From Hirschia sp964352025 (GTDB lineage: Bacteria; Pseudomonadota; Alphaproteobacteria; Caulobacterales; Hyphomonadaceae): a DNA stretch of 64,000 nt. The stretch spans positions 107,476-171,475 of the forward strand of contig CAYGPZ010000004.1 in NCBI GenBank assembly GCA_964352025.1. Direction: 5' to 3'. A model generated the notes under the pieces. It ran no database searches, was not told the origin of the DNA, and saw nothing but the letters and a program-made list of their open reading frames with translations. The translations under genes were made by a program, and so were the position numbers. This document shows, piece by piece, positions 45,667-53,982 of this stretch. Every line of letters begins with the position of its first letter. Positions within the stretch are counted from its first letter, which is position 1.

Positions 45667-46875
45667 TTAACTTTCCTGTGTAGAATGAAACTCTATCCAA
45701 CATATTGCTAGCTGCGCAACTGATGCAGCAAGAATGGCTACAAATGGCAATACTGGCGATATTTCATAGAGGCCGAACCCAACCAGCGGTGAAATTACGA
45801 ACCCAATTGAACTGGTCGACGTAGCCAAGCCGGAAACAGCTCCCTGTTCATCTGGTGTAACCGCAAGAGACATCAAGGCAACAACGGCAGGGTATAAAAC
45901 ACCACTCCCTAATCCAGTTAAAATCATAGCCAAAGTTATAATCCATGGTGATTCAATAGTTATGATTAGCAGTTGCCCAAGTATAATGAGGATCGGCCCC
46001 AAATGTAATAATTTGATCGAGGGTATTTTAAAATGCTGGATCAATACGAGTTGAGAAAACAGGGATGCAGCAGCTGTACAAGATAACACCACACCTAAAA
46101 ACTGCTCGGGCGAAAACGTATTTGTTCGGTCTAAAATATAAAAACCGATGACTTGAAGTGGTAATGATATTATACATCCGTTAAAAACATTGAATAATAA
46201 CAGATTTCTGAGCCTAAGATCTTTAAACGATATTTTCTTAGCAACTTTCAACGTCTGTTTTGGGACCGTTTTGGGTAAGACCATGTAAATCAAACCAGCT
46301 ATCATAATAGCGCTAATAGCTAGAAGATATAACGGCACTGCCGGGCCAAAAATGATAAATAGGCTTGCCAAAGCAGGGCCTAGCATTGAGCCAAATCCAT
46401 AGGCAGCAGTATACCGTGCCATACCAAGCGCCCTTTTCTCAGGCGGCGTTGAATCCGCTATAAATGCGGTACCAGATGTTGCTGTTGCGGCACTTGAGAT
46501 GCCTGTCACAGCTCTGGCTATAATCAGCCCTCCAAAAATGACCAATACCGGCAGTACACCTGACAGTCCAACATGCAGCACGGCTGCAAATGCCATTGTT
46601 GAAATCCCAAACCCCAGCAAGCCACCTATGATGAACCGTTTGCGACCCAAAGCGTCGCTTTTACGTCCCCAGAAAGGACTAAAAAATGTAAAAAGCAGCG
46701 CTGAAAGCGTAAAAACCGTGCCGACTTGAATTTTCAATAACCCAAGCTGCTCAGCTATTGGAGGCAAGATAGAAAAAATCATTGTCTGGCCAGACCCGAC
46801 CAATAACACACCAAAAAGCAAAGTAATTTCTGGGCCGTGCCGAACGACACGTGTCTGTAAATTTTGAATGTTCAT
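45667..46875 (-). CDS. MFS transporter (multidrug/sugar-type)
   Basis: A 402-residue, 12-segment major facilitator protein with the DHA1-like signature FWGRKSDALGRKRFIIGGLLGFG between segments 2 and 3 and SSAATATSGTAFIADSTPPEKRALGMARYTAAYGFGSMLGP across segments 4-5. Such carriers are drug:H+ antiporters or substrate exporters/importers. It lies between the bicupin (15 bp) and the GntR gene (24 bp) in the same operon as a second MFS carrier of a different subfamily, so one may import substrate and the other export an intermediate. Confidence 0.87.
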   Translation of the reverse strand: MNIQNLQTRVVRHGPEITLLFGVLLVGSGQTMIFSILPPIAEQLGLLKIQVGTVFTLSALLFTFFSPFWGRKSDALGRKRFIIGGLLGFGISTMAFAAVLHVGLSGVLPVLVIFGGLIIARAVTGISSAATATSGTAFIADSTPPEKRALGMARYTAAYGFGSMLGPALASLFIIFGPAVPLYLLAISAIMIAGLIYMVLPKTVPKQTLKVAKKISFKDLRLRNLLLFNVFNGCIISLPLQVIGFYILDRTNTFSPEQFLGVVLSCTAAASLFSQLVLIQHFKIPSIKLLHLGPILIILGQLLIITIESPWIITLAMILTGLGSGVLYPAVVALMSLAVTPDEQGAVSGLATSTSSIGFVISPLVGFGLYEISPVLPFVAILAASVAQLAICWIEFHSTQES

Positions 46876-46890
46876 ATATTGCCAGTACCG

Positions 46891-47706
46891 TCAGTTATCA
46901 AACTGACATTTATCGAGAATTTTCACGGTTAATGGCCCGGTTGTGCGGATAAGCATCGTAACACCTGACTTGGTACCAGATGAAGGGCCGTTATGAGCTA
47001 TTCCTGCTGGCCTATAAAAATATCCACCTTGCGTATAATCAAATAGCTGTGAGCCAGATGGGAAACATTCCGCGAGCGTATAGTCTCCATCGACAACATA
47101 CACTTCCTCTGAGACTTCATGCACTTCCCAAGGGATTACGACACCTGGCTTAACGGCAACAATATAAGTTCGCGCACCTGTAGTCTCGTCGTTTTTATAG
47201 TGCTTAATCTTAAGGGGTACATCGTCAATACCCACATCCTTCATCAGTGTGCCAGCAACCCATTCTAGGTCTTTGCAATGCTTAACTAACTTTGTCTCAC
47301 CAGATACTTCATTGAATGGCAGAGTATTCATCAATGGAATGCCACCATCGAAGAACATCAAAACTCTCGCACCGACTGAACTGAAGATTCTTTCGATCTT
47401 GTCAAAAGCTGGTAGCCTTAGAAAATCACCTTTTTCTAGCACTATGTCTCCCAAAGAAACTCGCCCTTCTTGAATGACAAGCTCTATGGGGCGATCATAG
47501 TGAATAGAGTAATTGAGTTCCCACCCCACCGGAATAGTGAAATCCAGCGCACCGCCAGTCTGTGCATCAAAGCGGAGCTGCCGAGACATCAAGCCCCATG
47601 ACAGCTCACAAATTTGAGGAGAAACTTCATCAGCCTGAACAAAGAACACACCATTTTTCAGAGCTGGAAATTTGTCCAAGTCTTCCTGACTAATTCTATT
47701 CGTCAT
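46891..47706 (-). CDS. Bicupin protein of unknown function
   Basis: A 271-residue protein with two apparent cupin-like halves. The second half is clearer: VVIPWEVHEVSEEVYVVDGDYTLAECFPSGSQ followed by GGYFYRPAGIAHNGP, which matches cupin motifs 1 and 2 with a terminal His, and H/E residues that could bind a metal. In the first half the motifs are weak (ELNYSIHYDRPIELVIQEGRVSLGD, EKGDFLRLP) and lack the histidines, so it may be structural. Cupins in catabolic operons are often dioxygenases, isomerases or sensors. I do not recognise a named family. Confidence 0.7.
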   Translation of the reverse strand: MTNRISQEDLDKFPALKNGVFFVQADEVSPQICELSWGLMSRQLRFDAQTGGALDFTIPVGWELNYSIHYDRPIELVIQEGRVSLGDIVLEKGDFLRLPAFDKIERIFSSVGARVLMFFDGGIPLMNTLPFNEVSGETKLVKHCKDLEWVAGTLMKDVGIDDVPLKIKHYKNDETTGARTYIVAVKPGVVIPWEVHEVSEEVYVVDGDYTLAECFPSGSQLFDYTQGGYFYRPAGIAHNGPSSGTKSGVTMLIRTTGPLTVKILDKCQFDN

Positions 47707-47766
47707 CACGGGTGTTCCTACTTTAAGAAAAGATCAGCTATTGCGACCTTCGGTATAAAAACCGAA

Positions 47767-48243
47767 TTAATGGCCACGCCAGTCGTCAGATACTTTTTCT
47801 TCGTCAATCAAAGTGCGCATGATGGTTTTTCCGTCTTTTAGCCACTGCCAGACGCGCGCTCTAAACTGTCCGCAATCAGATAATTGGATCATCTCATATA
47901 GATAGATACCCGGCTCTCCAACGCGCTCCCAATGAAGCATCATTGTGCGGCGATTTTCATCTAGAGGCTCTTCTGCAGCCCATCCTTTGATAATATCATT
48001 GTCAAAGATCAACCGATCTTTGTGAGCTTCACCTTTAAAGTCTCTGATATCCTTCTTTCCACTGTCCCATGTGTAGTGGTTGGTCTGGTGATAAATGTTT
48101 TCAGCATCGTCTGGAATACGGCAAACTAGGCGAGACTTATGTTCATCTACCAATACACCGTCTGCATCGTAATGGCGGTACATTCCGTCCCAAATCCCAA
48201 CGTGGCGTGCAAGGAGAGGAAAGGTTTCTTTAAGTTTAAGCAT
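47767..48243 (-). CDS. Calycin-like (DUF3598-type) conserved protein
   Basis: A 158-residue soluble protein; the start at 48243 follows a GAGG site and overlaps the end of the upstream MFS gene by 8 bp. It begins FPLLARHVGIWDGMYRHYDADGVLVDEHKSRLVCRIPDD and contains YHQTNHYTWDSGKKDIRDF and GWAAEEPLDENRRTMMLHW. The repeated aromatic, beta-rich pattern with an N-terminal G-x-W is like lipocalin/calycin folds, and the protein resembles a family of small hypotheticals found beside VOC proteins and oxidoreductases. The function is unknown; binding or isomerising a hydrophobic pathway compound is plausible. Confidence 0.65.
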   Translation of the reverse strand: MLKLKETFPLLARHVGIWDGMYRHYDADGVLVDEHKSRLVCRIPDDAENIYHQTNHYTWDSGKKDIRDFKGEAHKDRLIFDNDIIKGWAAEEPLDENRRTMMLHWERVGEPGIYLYEMIQLSDCGQFRARVWQWLKDGKTIMRTLIDEEKVSDDWRGH

Positions 48244-49618
48244 TATCAGCCTCATTCGAATTATGCGCGGTACTCGCCACGTCTGGGTTAAACTTGTGAA
48301 ATTCTTTAAGATAAAGACGCCTGATGACAGGTATTGCGATCAATACCGGAATTCCGTAGATTATTGGAAGCGCCGCCATTGCATGATGAAGCTTACCTTC
48401 ACCAAAAACATGATCACTTAGGAGACCAATTGTTGAAGGGCCAAAACCAAGCCCAAAAAAGGCAAGCAACATATAATAGATTGCGACCGTTTGCCCTCTA
48501 ATGTTAGCAGGTATTACATTTAAAAGAGCCGTGATGCCTGTGGCTGACGCCATTGCGACACCCGCCATCGTCAGCCCTAGCACAACCATCGCAAGCTCTG
48601 GCGTTGGCATAAGAGGCCAAACGAAACCGGCAACCACCATGATGGGCAAACCAATTATAGGTATCAATAAAGGCGCATCATACACTTTACGTTTGTAAAG
48701 ATAATCAGACATCCATCCCGATGCATTGACGGTTATTGGACCGACCACCAAAAACATAATTCCCGCCATTTGACCGTAGGTCGCGGGAGACCATCCCCAC
48801 GTTCTGGAGAACACCGCCGCCCCCCATGACGTGCTGTATCCAATGAGAGTCATAAGACAGAAGACTGACATGAAACTCAAAAACATCGGCCAACGCTTTA
48901 AGAGGTATCGTGATGTATCAACCAAATTGGCTTTAGAAGACACTTCTTGAGAAACTTCACGCTGCCTTTTAGGCTCTTTCATGAAGAAGAAAATAGGAGC
49001 CAACAACAGCCCGGGGGCTCCAACAATGATGAGCGTAAATTCCCACGGCTGAACTTCACCAATGAAAGGTAAAGCAGTCGTCTTTCCGCTCATCGTCCAC
49101 CCAATAATCGTGCCGCCGACAAGAGCAGCAAGACCGGCACCGACGGAAATAGCCATTGAGTAAAGCGCAATCGGACGCGCACGTTTTTCTTTGGGAAAGC
49201 TGTCGGCAATCAGCGACATAGTACATGGGCTTAGTGTTGCTTCTCCAACACCTACCCCCATACGCAGCAGAAATAGCTGCATGAAGTTACGCGCAAATCC
49301 AGACAAAACGGTTGAAAGAGACCACACAGCAACGCCGATACCGACAATCCATGTTCTTCTCTTCTTATCGGCCAACCAACCAAGCGGAAGCCCCATAATC
49401 GCGTAAAACACTGCAAATGCGGGCCCCAAAAGCAGCCCCATTTGGGTATCGGTTAATCCAAGGTCGCTTTTAATCGGTTCAACAAGTAGTCCCAAAATAT
49501 AGCGATCAACAAAGGACAGCACATAAACAACCGTTAGGACGATCACCATAAACCATGCTTGTGATGATTTAGGATAAATTGCTGCCAAGCCCTTTTCGGA
49601 CTGATTATTTCCAGTCAT
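48236..49618 (-). CDS. MFS transporter (spinster/aromatic-acid type)
   Basis: A 460-residue, 12-segment carrier. It has the N-terminal FVDRYILGLLVEPIKSDLGLTDTQMGLLLGPAFAVFYAIMGLPLGWLADKKRRTWIVGIGVAVWS block and GVGVGEATLSPCTMSLIADSFPKEKRARPIALYSM typical of the spinster-like MFS proteins widespread in alphaproteobacteria. It overlaps the rhodanese gene by 14 bp and the calycin-like gene by 8 bp, so it is tightly coupled within the operon. The likely role is inner-membrane uptake of the operon's substrate. Confidence 0.88.
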   Translation of the reverse strand: MTGNNQSEKGLAAIYPKSSQAWFMVIVLTVVYVLSFVDRYILGLLVEPIKSDLGLTDTQMGLLLGPAFAVFYAIMGLPLGWLADKKRRTWIVGIGVAVWSLSTVLSGFARNFMQLFLLRMGVGVGEATLSPCTMSLIADSFPKEKRARPIALYSMAISVGAGLAALVGGTIIGWTMSGKTTALPFIGEVQPWEFTLIIVGAPGLLLAPIFFFMKEPKRQREVSQEVSSKANLVDTSRYLLKRWPMFLSFMSVFCLMTLIGYSTSWGAAVFSRTWGWSPATYGQMAGIMFLVVGPITVNASGWMSDYLYKRKVYDAPLLIPIIGLPIMVVAGFVWPLMPTPELAMVVLGLTMAGVAMASATGITALLNVIPANIRGQTVAIYYMLLAFFGLGFGPSTIGLLSDHVFGEGKLHHAMAALPIIYGIPVLIAIPVIRRLYLKEFHKFNPDVASTAHNSNEADNA

Positions 49619-49898
49619 TCATGCCTCCATCCAAGCTATAGGTATATGAATATCCAAGTGATCTGGCGAAGTTCGCCGCTTGCATGCTCCGTTTTCCCGA
49701 TTTGCATACAAATACAATTTTCGTATCAGTCGAGTGATCGAATATTTTGCCTGCCAGCTTGGTCAGAGGAATATTAGTCGCCGTTTCGATATGCCCAGAC
49801 GCAAACTCATCAGGCTCTCTAACGTCTATCAACGTAATAGCATCGGCCTCTTCTAAGGCATCTCGAAGGTGGTGTCTTGAAATTGAGGCCGATGACAT
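49605..49898 (-). CDS. Rhodanese-like domain protein
   Basis: A 97-residue single rhodanese domain: LIDVREPDEFASGHIETATNIPL, then VFVCKSGKRSMQAANFARSLGY with the active cysteine (about residue 65), and DGGMNDWK at the end. The six-residue active loop C-K-S-G-K-R is that of sulfurtransferases of the GlpE/PspE class. It is coded between the VOC gene and the MFS gene, with a 14 bp overlap to the latter. Its presence in a catabolic operon suggests handling of a sulfur-containing or thiol-linked intermediate, but single-domain rhodaneses can also be regulators. Confidence 0.88.
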   Translation of the reverse strand: MSSASISRHHLRDALEEADAITLIDVREPDEFASGHIETATNIPLTKLAGKIFDHSTDTKIVFVCKSGKRSMQAANFARSLGYSYTYSLDGGMNDWK

Positions 49899-49912
49899 AC
49901 GATAATCCTTTC

Positions 49913-50938
49913 TTAGAGGTTGCCCACAAGGTTCCAGTGGTTTCCATCAGGAGCCACAAACGAGATACTTGGCGCGCCATATTCATTCTCAACGACTTCA
50001 GACACTTGTGTCGCTCCGCCTTTAATAACCTTTTCACGGAAGGCGTTGATATCGCGAACTTGGTAAGTGAAGAGAGTCATTCCCAAAGCACCTGGGCTGC
50101 TCTGCTCGTAAACATCCGGCATATCTGAAGATTTATGCATGCGCACAATTTTCAAACGCCCTGAAAGATGCCCTTTAATATCCAAAGACGAGCGTGGATC
50201 ATCGAAATCATGGATGTAATAAATCTCGTCATCATCAAGCGCGAATGTCTCTTTATTCCCTGAGGAACAAGTAGGCTTTCCACCCAATGTCTGCTCTTTC
50301 TGTCTCAACAGACCAAGCGTTTCATCATAGAATTTCAGAGAGTCTGGGTTATCGTCGCGGATCAAAATACCATGATGCGTAAATTGGCTAGCTTGAAGAA
50401 AGCTATTTGGGTCAACCACACCATAAGTCGGCTTTTCATAATTATAGCGCTCAAACAGAGCCAATCTATGGAAGGGGTGCAGCGCTATTCCCTCGCGAAC
50501 ACCAAGCGGTTTATCGAAGAAAGGTTGGCCCTTATCCATCGCATACACTTGAAGCCAGTGCGGAAAAATATAATTCCAAGGCTGTCCTTGCGCGATTGCA
50601 TCCTCGACGTGATTGAGAATGTTCAAGACACTTTTAGTCAGCATCACACCCCACCGGCCACCATCTTGGCGAAGAGTTTTTGTGATACCGATTCCGGCAT
50701 TGCGAGGCTTATCCCACTGCATTAATCGGATAAAACTGTGATCACTATTAAAGTGACGCAGTTGCACTGATTTAACAGCAGAACTCACACCATAAAGAGC
50801 TTCAGCCTGAGATGCATCAAGCTGACCATGTGTCGTTATTTTGTATCCGAACTGTCCCCAGAATCGAATTGCTTCGATTAGGTTTGGAACCCCAATACAG
50901 CTCTCATACACTCCGCGAATATCATGTTGATTGTTCAT
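49913..50938 (-). CDS. VOC (glyoxalase/bleomycin-resistance) superfamily protein with two modules
   Basis: A 341-residue protein with two vicinal-oxygen-chelate modules. The N-terminal one starts ESCIGVPNLIEAIRFWGQFGYKI; the C-terminal one has HHGILIRDDNPDSLKFYDETLGLL and ends SVVSF-like strands with APDGNHWNLVG, where the usual metal Glu of PDGN.-E is replaced by Trp-Asn. Candidate ligands (His in FTHHGIL and others) exist but a full 2-His-1-Glu set is not obvious. It is the first gene of the operon, so it is probably a central enzyme or binding protein of the pathway. Confidence 0.78.
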   Translation of the reverse strand: MNNQHDIRGVYESCIGVPNLIEAIRFWGQFGYKITTHGQLDASQAEALYGVSSAVKSVQLRHFNSDHSFIRLMQWDKPRNAGIGITKTLRQDGGRWGVMLTKSVLNILNHVEDAIAQGQPWNYIFPHWLQVYAMDKGQPFFDKPLGVREGIALHPFHRLALFERYNYEKPTYGVVDPNSFLQASQFTHHGILIRDDNPDSLKFYDETLGLLRQKEQTLGGKPTCSSGNKETFALDDDEIYYIHDFDDPRSSLDIKGHLSGRLKIVRMHKSSDMPDVYEQSSPGALGMTLFTYQVRDINAFREKVIKGGATQVSEVVENEYGAPSISFVAPDGNHWNLVGNL

Positions 50939-51335
50939 TTAGGTTTCCATCCAAGACTATTATAGTGAAACATTTGCGCAAAAGATATATCTTTTTAAAA
51001 GTTATAACATGTATCTAAAATAATACAAGCATTCTCTGACATGATTTCCACGTTCATCATGAGCATATTATCGATGGGGAGAAATTGTCCTGACGCGTTC
51101 GCACCTTCCAAACCTTGGAGGCGGCCTTTAAGAAAAAGTCAGCGCAAACCCCAAAAAGTAAAAGACAATTTCCGTCTGAACATCGACCGTGATTTATTAA
51201 AATCAATTGGTATATGTATTTACATCGAAATTTGATGTGCTTAAAACACGTCACGCTTTTTAAAGGTGTCACAAAACTGTGATTAGGCTAATATACGGCT
51301 CCGCCTAAAATAGTAGAAAAAATAGGGAGTGCCCA
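50939..51335. promoter_or_regulatory. Divergent VOC operon / PiT-like permease intergenic region
   Basis: 397 bases with no gene. AAAAGATATATCTTTT at 50980-50995 is a perfect 16-base palindrome 42 bp upstream of the VOC start. TCACA-AAAC-TGTGA at 51269-51282 is a small inverted repeat 54 bp before the permease start. The permease has a GGGAG ribosome site. Several short open frames in the region have no coding character. Confidence 0.5.
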
Positions 51336-52388
51336 ATGGAATTGGCTGCTGGTATAAATGTTTGGGCGCTATTGGGATTCAGTTTCGCTGCGTACGCCGT
51401 TGTGGGTAACGACGCGCTGCAAACTCTGGGGACATTTATTAACTCAAATAGACGCACACCGTGGTGGATCATGTACCTGTTCGCGGTGGCTATCCTGATT
51501 ATCTCGTTTTATTGGGGGTGGTTCTCGTCTGGAGGCGATGTAGCCTGGGGGAAATTGGATAACACCTCTAAATTCCCTATTTTTGAGGTTCATTGGTATC
51601 ACACGCTTGGCCCGCTCGCACTTCTTCTACTAACAAGAATTGGTATTCCTGTTTCAACGACGTTTATGGTGCTTGCAACGTTCGCCACAATGTCTGGCTT
51701 GCAAAGCATGCTCTCAAAATCCCTGATGGGATATTTGGTGGCTTTTGCTGTTGGTGGCGCAATTTATGCCGCTTTAGCACCAACTTTGGAGCGTTGGTTT
51801 CTTAAAACCGCAGAGACCCAACACAATCCTGCATGGGTTATACTACAATGGGTGACGACCGGATATCTATGGGGTGTCTGGCTGATACAGGACTTCGCCA
51901 ATATCTTCGTATACCTGCCACGCAACCTTCCAATTTTAGATGAAGTCACCGGTGAAATTATAGGTCGTGAACAGAATCTAAGTTTTGGCATGGCGAGCGC
52001 TGCAATGTTATTAATGGCAGCCTTTCTTCTTATTACCTTCCTCAACCGTGGTGGTCCTGTTCAAAAAGTATTGCTTTCCAAAACATCTGTCACAGACATT
52101 CGGTCTGCAACCATTATCGACTTCATCTACGCAACACTACTCTTTGTTTTCTCTGGAAATCTGGAAAATTGGGGCATTCCAATTTCAAAAGTTCCAATGT
52201 CTACAACGTGGGTATTCTTGGGTTTGATCGCTGGACGTGAGTTTGCAATTGCGACAATTGATAAAGTTCGTTCAACTGGCGCAACAGCGAAAATCGTAGG
52301 AATAGATTTAGCGAAAGCAACATTTGGAGTAATCGTGTCAGTCGCTTTGGCCTTCTCAATGCCTACACTCGCGCAAATGTTTGGCTAG
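51336..52388 (+). CDS. Divergent PiT-like inorganic anion permease
   Basis: A 350-residue membrane protein with about 9-10 hydrophobic segments. Two internally repeated elements recall the PiT phosphate/sulfate permease family: VVGNDALQTLGTFINS near the N-terminus (family form GANDVANAFGT) and GIPVSTTFMVLATFATMSG, echoed in the second half by SKVPMSTTWVFLGLIAGREFA (family form PVSTTH..G...G). The histidine after STT is replaced by Phe or Trp, and the second GND element is missing, so it is a distant member. A GGGAG site is 7 bp before the ATG. Function inferred as anion transport; databases may list it as hypothetical. Confidence 0.55.
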   Translation: MELAAGINVWALLGFSFAAYAVVGNDALQTLGTFINSNRRTPWWIMYLFAVAILIISFYWGWFSSGGDVAWGKLDNTSKFPIFEVHWYHTLGPLALLLLTRIGIPVSTTFMVLATFATMSGLQSMLSKSLMGYLVAFAVGGAIYAALAPTLERWFLKTAETQHNPAWVILQWVTTGYLWGVWLIQDFANIFVYLPRNLPILDEVTGEIIGREQNLSFGMASAAMLLMAAFLLITFLNRGGPVQKVLLSKTSVTDIRSATIIDFIYATLLFVFSGNLENWGIPISKVPMSTTWVFLGLIAGREFAIATIDKVRSTGATAKIVGIDLAKATFGVIVSVALAFSMPTLAQMFG

Positions 52389-52414
52389 ACGCAGCAGATT
52401 CGAATTATTCGAAA

Positions 52415-53821
52415 CTAACACTCAACAACATTTACAGGGACAGTCACGGCCAGTCCGCCTTGGCTGGTCTCCTTGTATTTAGAAGACATATCCAGACCTG
52501 TCTGGCGCATGGTTTCTATCACTTGGTCCAGTGACACTTTGGGAGCATCTGCCGCGCGCAATGCCAACCGAGCTGCATTTACAGCCTTTACTGCGCCCAT
52601 TGCGTTGCGTTCGATACATGGGATTTGCACAAGCCCACCAACAGGGTCACATGTAAGTCCCAAATTGTGCTCCATACCTATTTCAGCTGCTTCGCATACT
52701 TGCTGCGGTGTTGCGCCCCATACTGCCGCCAATCCTGCAGCCGCCATAGAGCAGGCCACACCGACTTCTCCCTGACAGCCCATTTCCGCACCTGATATCG
52801 ATGCGCGTTGCTTATAGAGAATACCTATGGCCGCAGCGGTCAGCAAAAATTTGCCGATACGCCCAGATGAGTGACAATCTGCATTGTCCCAACCTTCTTC
52901 CGCGCAATAGTGTTTAATCACAGAAGGAATTATACCGGCTGCACCATTTGTTGGCGACGTCACGACTCGCCCACCAGCCGCGTTTTCTTCATTCACTGCC
53001 ATGGCAAATACATTCAACCAGTCAAACAAAAGCTCTCTTTCATTTGATCCTGGATTTTCTTTAAGAGCTCTAAAGAGTTTTGCTGCACGGCGAGTCACTT
53101 TCAAACCACCAGGCAATACGCCCTCTTGCTCTACGCCGCGCTGGATACAGCCATCCATGGCAGCCCACAGATTGACGAGGCGTTTATCTGTCTCGTCTCT
53201 GCTTCGTTTCACATCTTCATTGGCGAGCAATAATTCAGCGACAGTCAGATTCAGTTCAGTACATTTTTGAACAAGCTCAGCGCCTGAATGAAAACTGTAT
53301 TTTTCCTTCTTACTCCCCAAGATCAAATCATCAGAGGCTGGGGCATTTAATTGCGCTTCACTCGCGATAAAACCACCGCCGACAGAATAAAATGTCCGTA
53401 CCAAAACATACTCACCCATCGCATTGAGAAGCGTCACTTTCATGCCGTTTGGATGTAATAAAGGGACTACATCGCCGCGCATATCTACATCGCGTTTGGG
53501 GATAAACTTAATCTGCTTACCATTTGGCATAGTCAGCTGATGTGTGATCTTAACCTTGAGAAACTCTTCCTCAGCCCAATCAGGGTCAATCGTTTCAGGA
53601 TCTGCACCCATAAGTCCCAATATAGCGGCCTTGTCGGACCCATGTCCCACACCTGTTAGAGCCAACGAGCCTTGCAGCTCAACAACACAACGCGCCACTT
53701 GCGCCATTAATCCCTTTTGTTCAGCCTCTTTCATAACGCGACTGGTTATGCGCATTGGCCCCACAGTGTGCGAAGAAGATGGCCCAATGCCGATTTTGAA
53801 AATGTCAAAAACGCTAAGCAT
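52415..53821 (-). CDS. sdaA: L-serine ammonia-lyase (iron-sulfur, single-chain)
   Basis: A 468-residue enzyme with the N-terminal beta domain (SVFDIFKIGIGPSSSHTVGPM) and the catalytic domain. Cluster cysteines are visible at NADCHS and in GLTCDPVGGLVQIPCIERN. It deaminates L-serine to pyruvate using a 4Fe-4S cluster, and the length is normal for type 1/2 SdaA. It converges on the permease gene (26 bp). A perfect hairpin or operator is 53 bp upstream. Confidence 0.95.
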   Translation of the reverse strand: MLSVFDIFKIGIGPSSSHTVGPMRITSRVMKEAEQKGLMAQVARCVVELQGSLALTGVGHGSDKAAILGLMGADPETIDPDWAEEEFLKVKITHQLTMPNGKQIKFIPKRDVDMRGDVVPLLHPNGMKVTLLNAMGEYVLVRTFYSVGGGFIASEAQLNAPASDDLILGSKKEKYSFHSGAELVQKCTELNLTVAELLLANEDVKRSRDETDKRLVNLWAAMDGCIQRGVEQEGVLPGGLKVTRRAAKLFRALKENPGSNERELLFDWLNVFAMAVNEENAAGGRVVTSPTNGAAGIIPSVIKHYCAEEGWDNADCHSSGRIGKFLLTAAAIGILYKQRASISGAEMGCQGEVGVACSMAAAGLAAVWGATPQQVCEAAEIGMEHNLGLTCDPVGGLVQIPCIERNAMGAVKAVNAARLALRAADAPKVSLDQVIETMRQTGLDMSSKYKETSQGGLAVTVPVNVVEC

Positions 53822-53873
53822 TATATGTATGTCCCGAGTATTCGTATATTATTTAGTTCTAAGAATAGTACGC

Positions 53874-53910
53874 CCATTTAAAAGATATACCAAATATATC
53901 TTTTAAATGG
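53874..53910. promoter_or_regulatory. Perfect 16-bp inverted repeat upstream of sdaA
   Basis: CCATTTAAAAGATATA (53874-53889) and TATATCTTTTAAATGG (53895-53910) are exact inverted copies around CCAAA. The inner ten bases AAAAGATATA recur in the palindrome before the VOC operon (50980-50995) at a similar distance from the start. It lies between sdaA and the end of the kelch-glycosidase gene, so it may serve as an sdaA operator, or as an end hairpin for the gene behind it. Confidence 0.5.
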
Positions 53911-53924
53911 AAACAACTCACTGG

Positions 53925-53946
53925 AACGCTGCGTGATCACAGCGTT
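53925..53946. terminator. Weak hairpin after the kelch-glycosidase gene
   Basis: AACGCTG (53925-53931) and CAGCGTT (53940-53946) form 7-base arms around 8 bases, 37 bp after the stop codon. A T-run follows only on the plus strand side. Terminator function is a guess. Confidence 0.3.
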
Positions 53947-53982
53947 TTATATGTGTGGAGAACCGAGGGGCTTTGCCTCAGA

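Noticed and set aside
51041..51272. Short open frames on both strands between the VOC and permease genes
   Set aside because: No coding bias, ribosome sites or recognisable motifs; they lie in a regulatory region.
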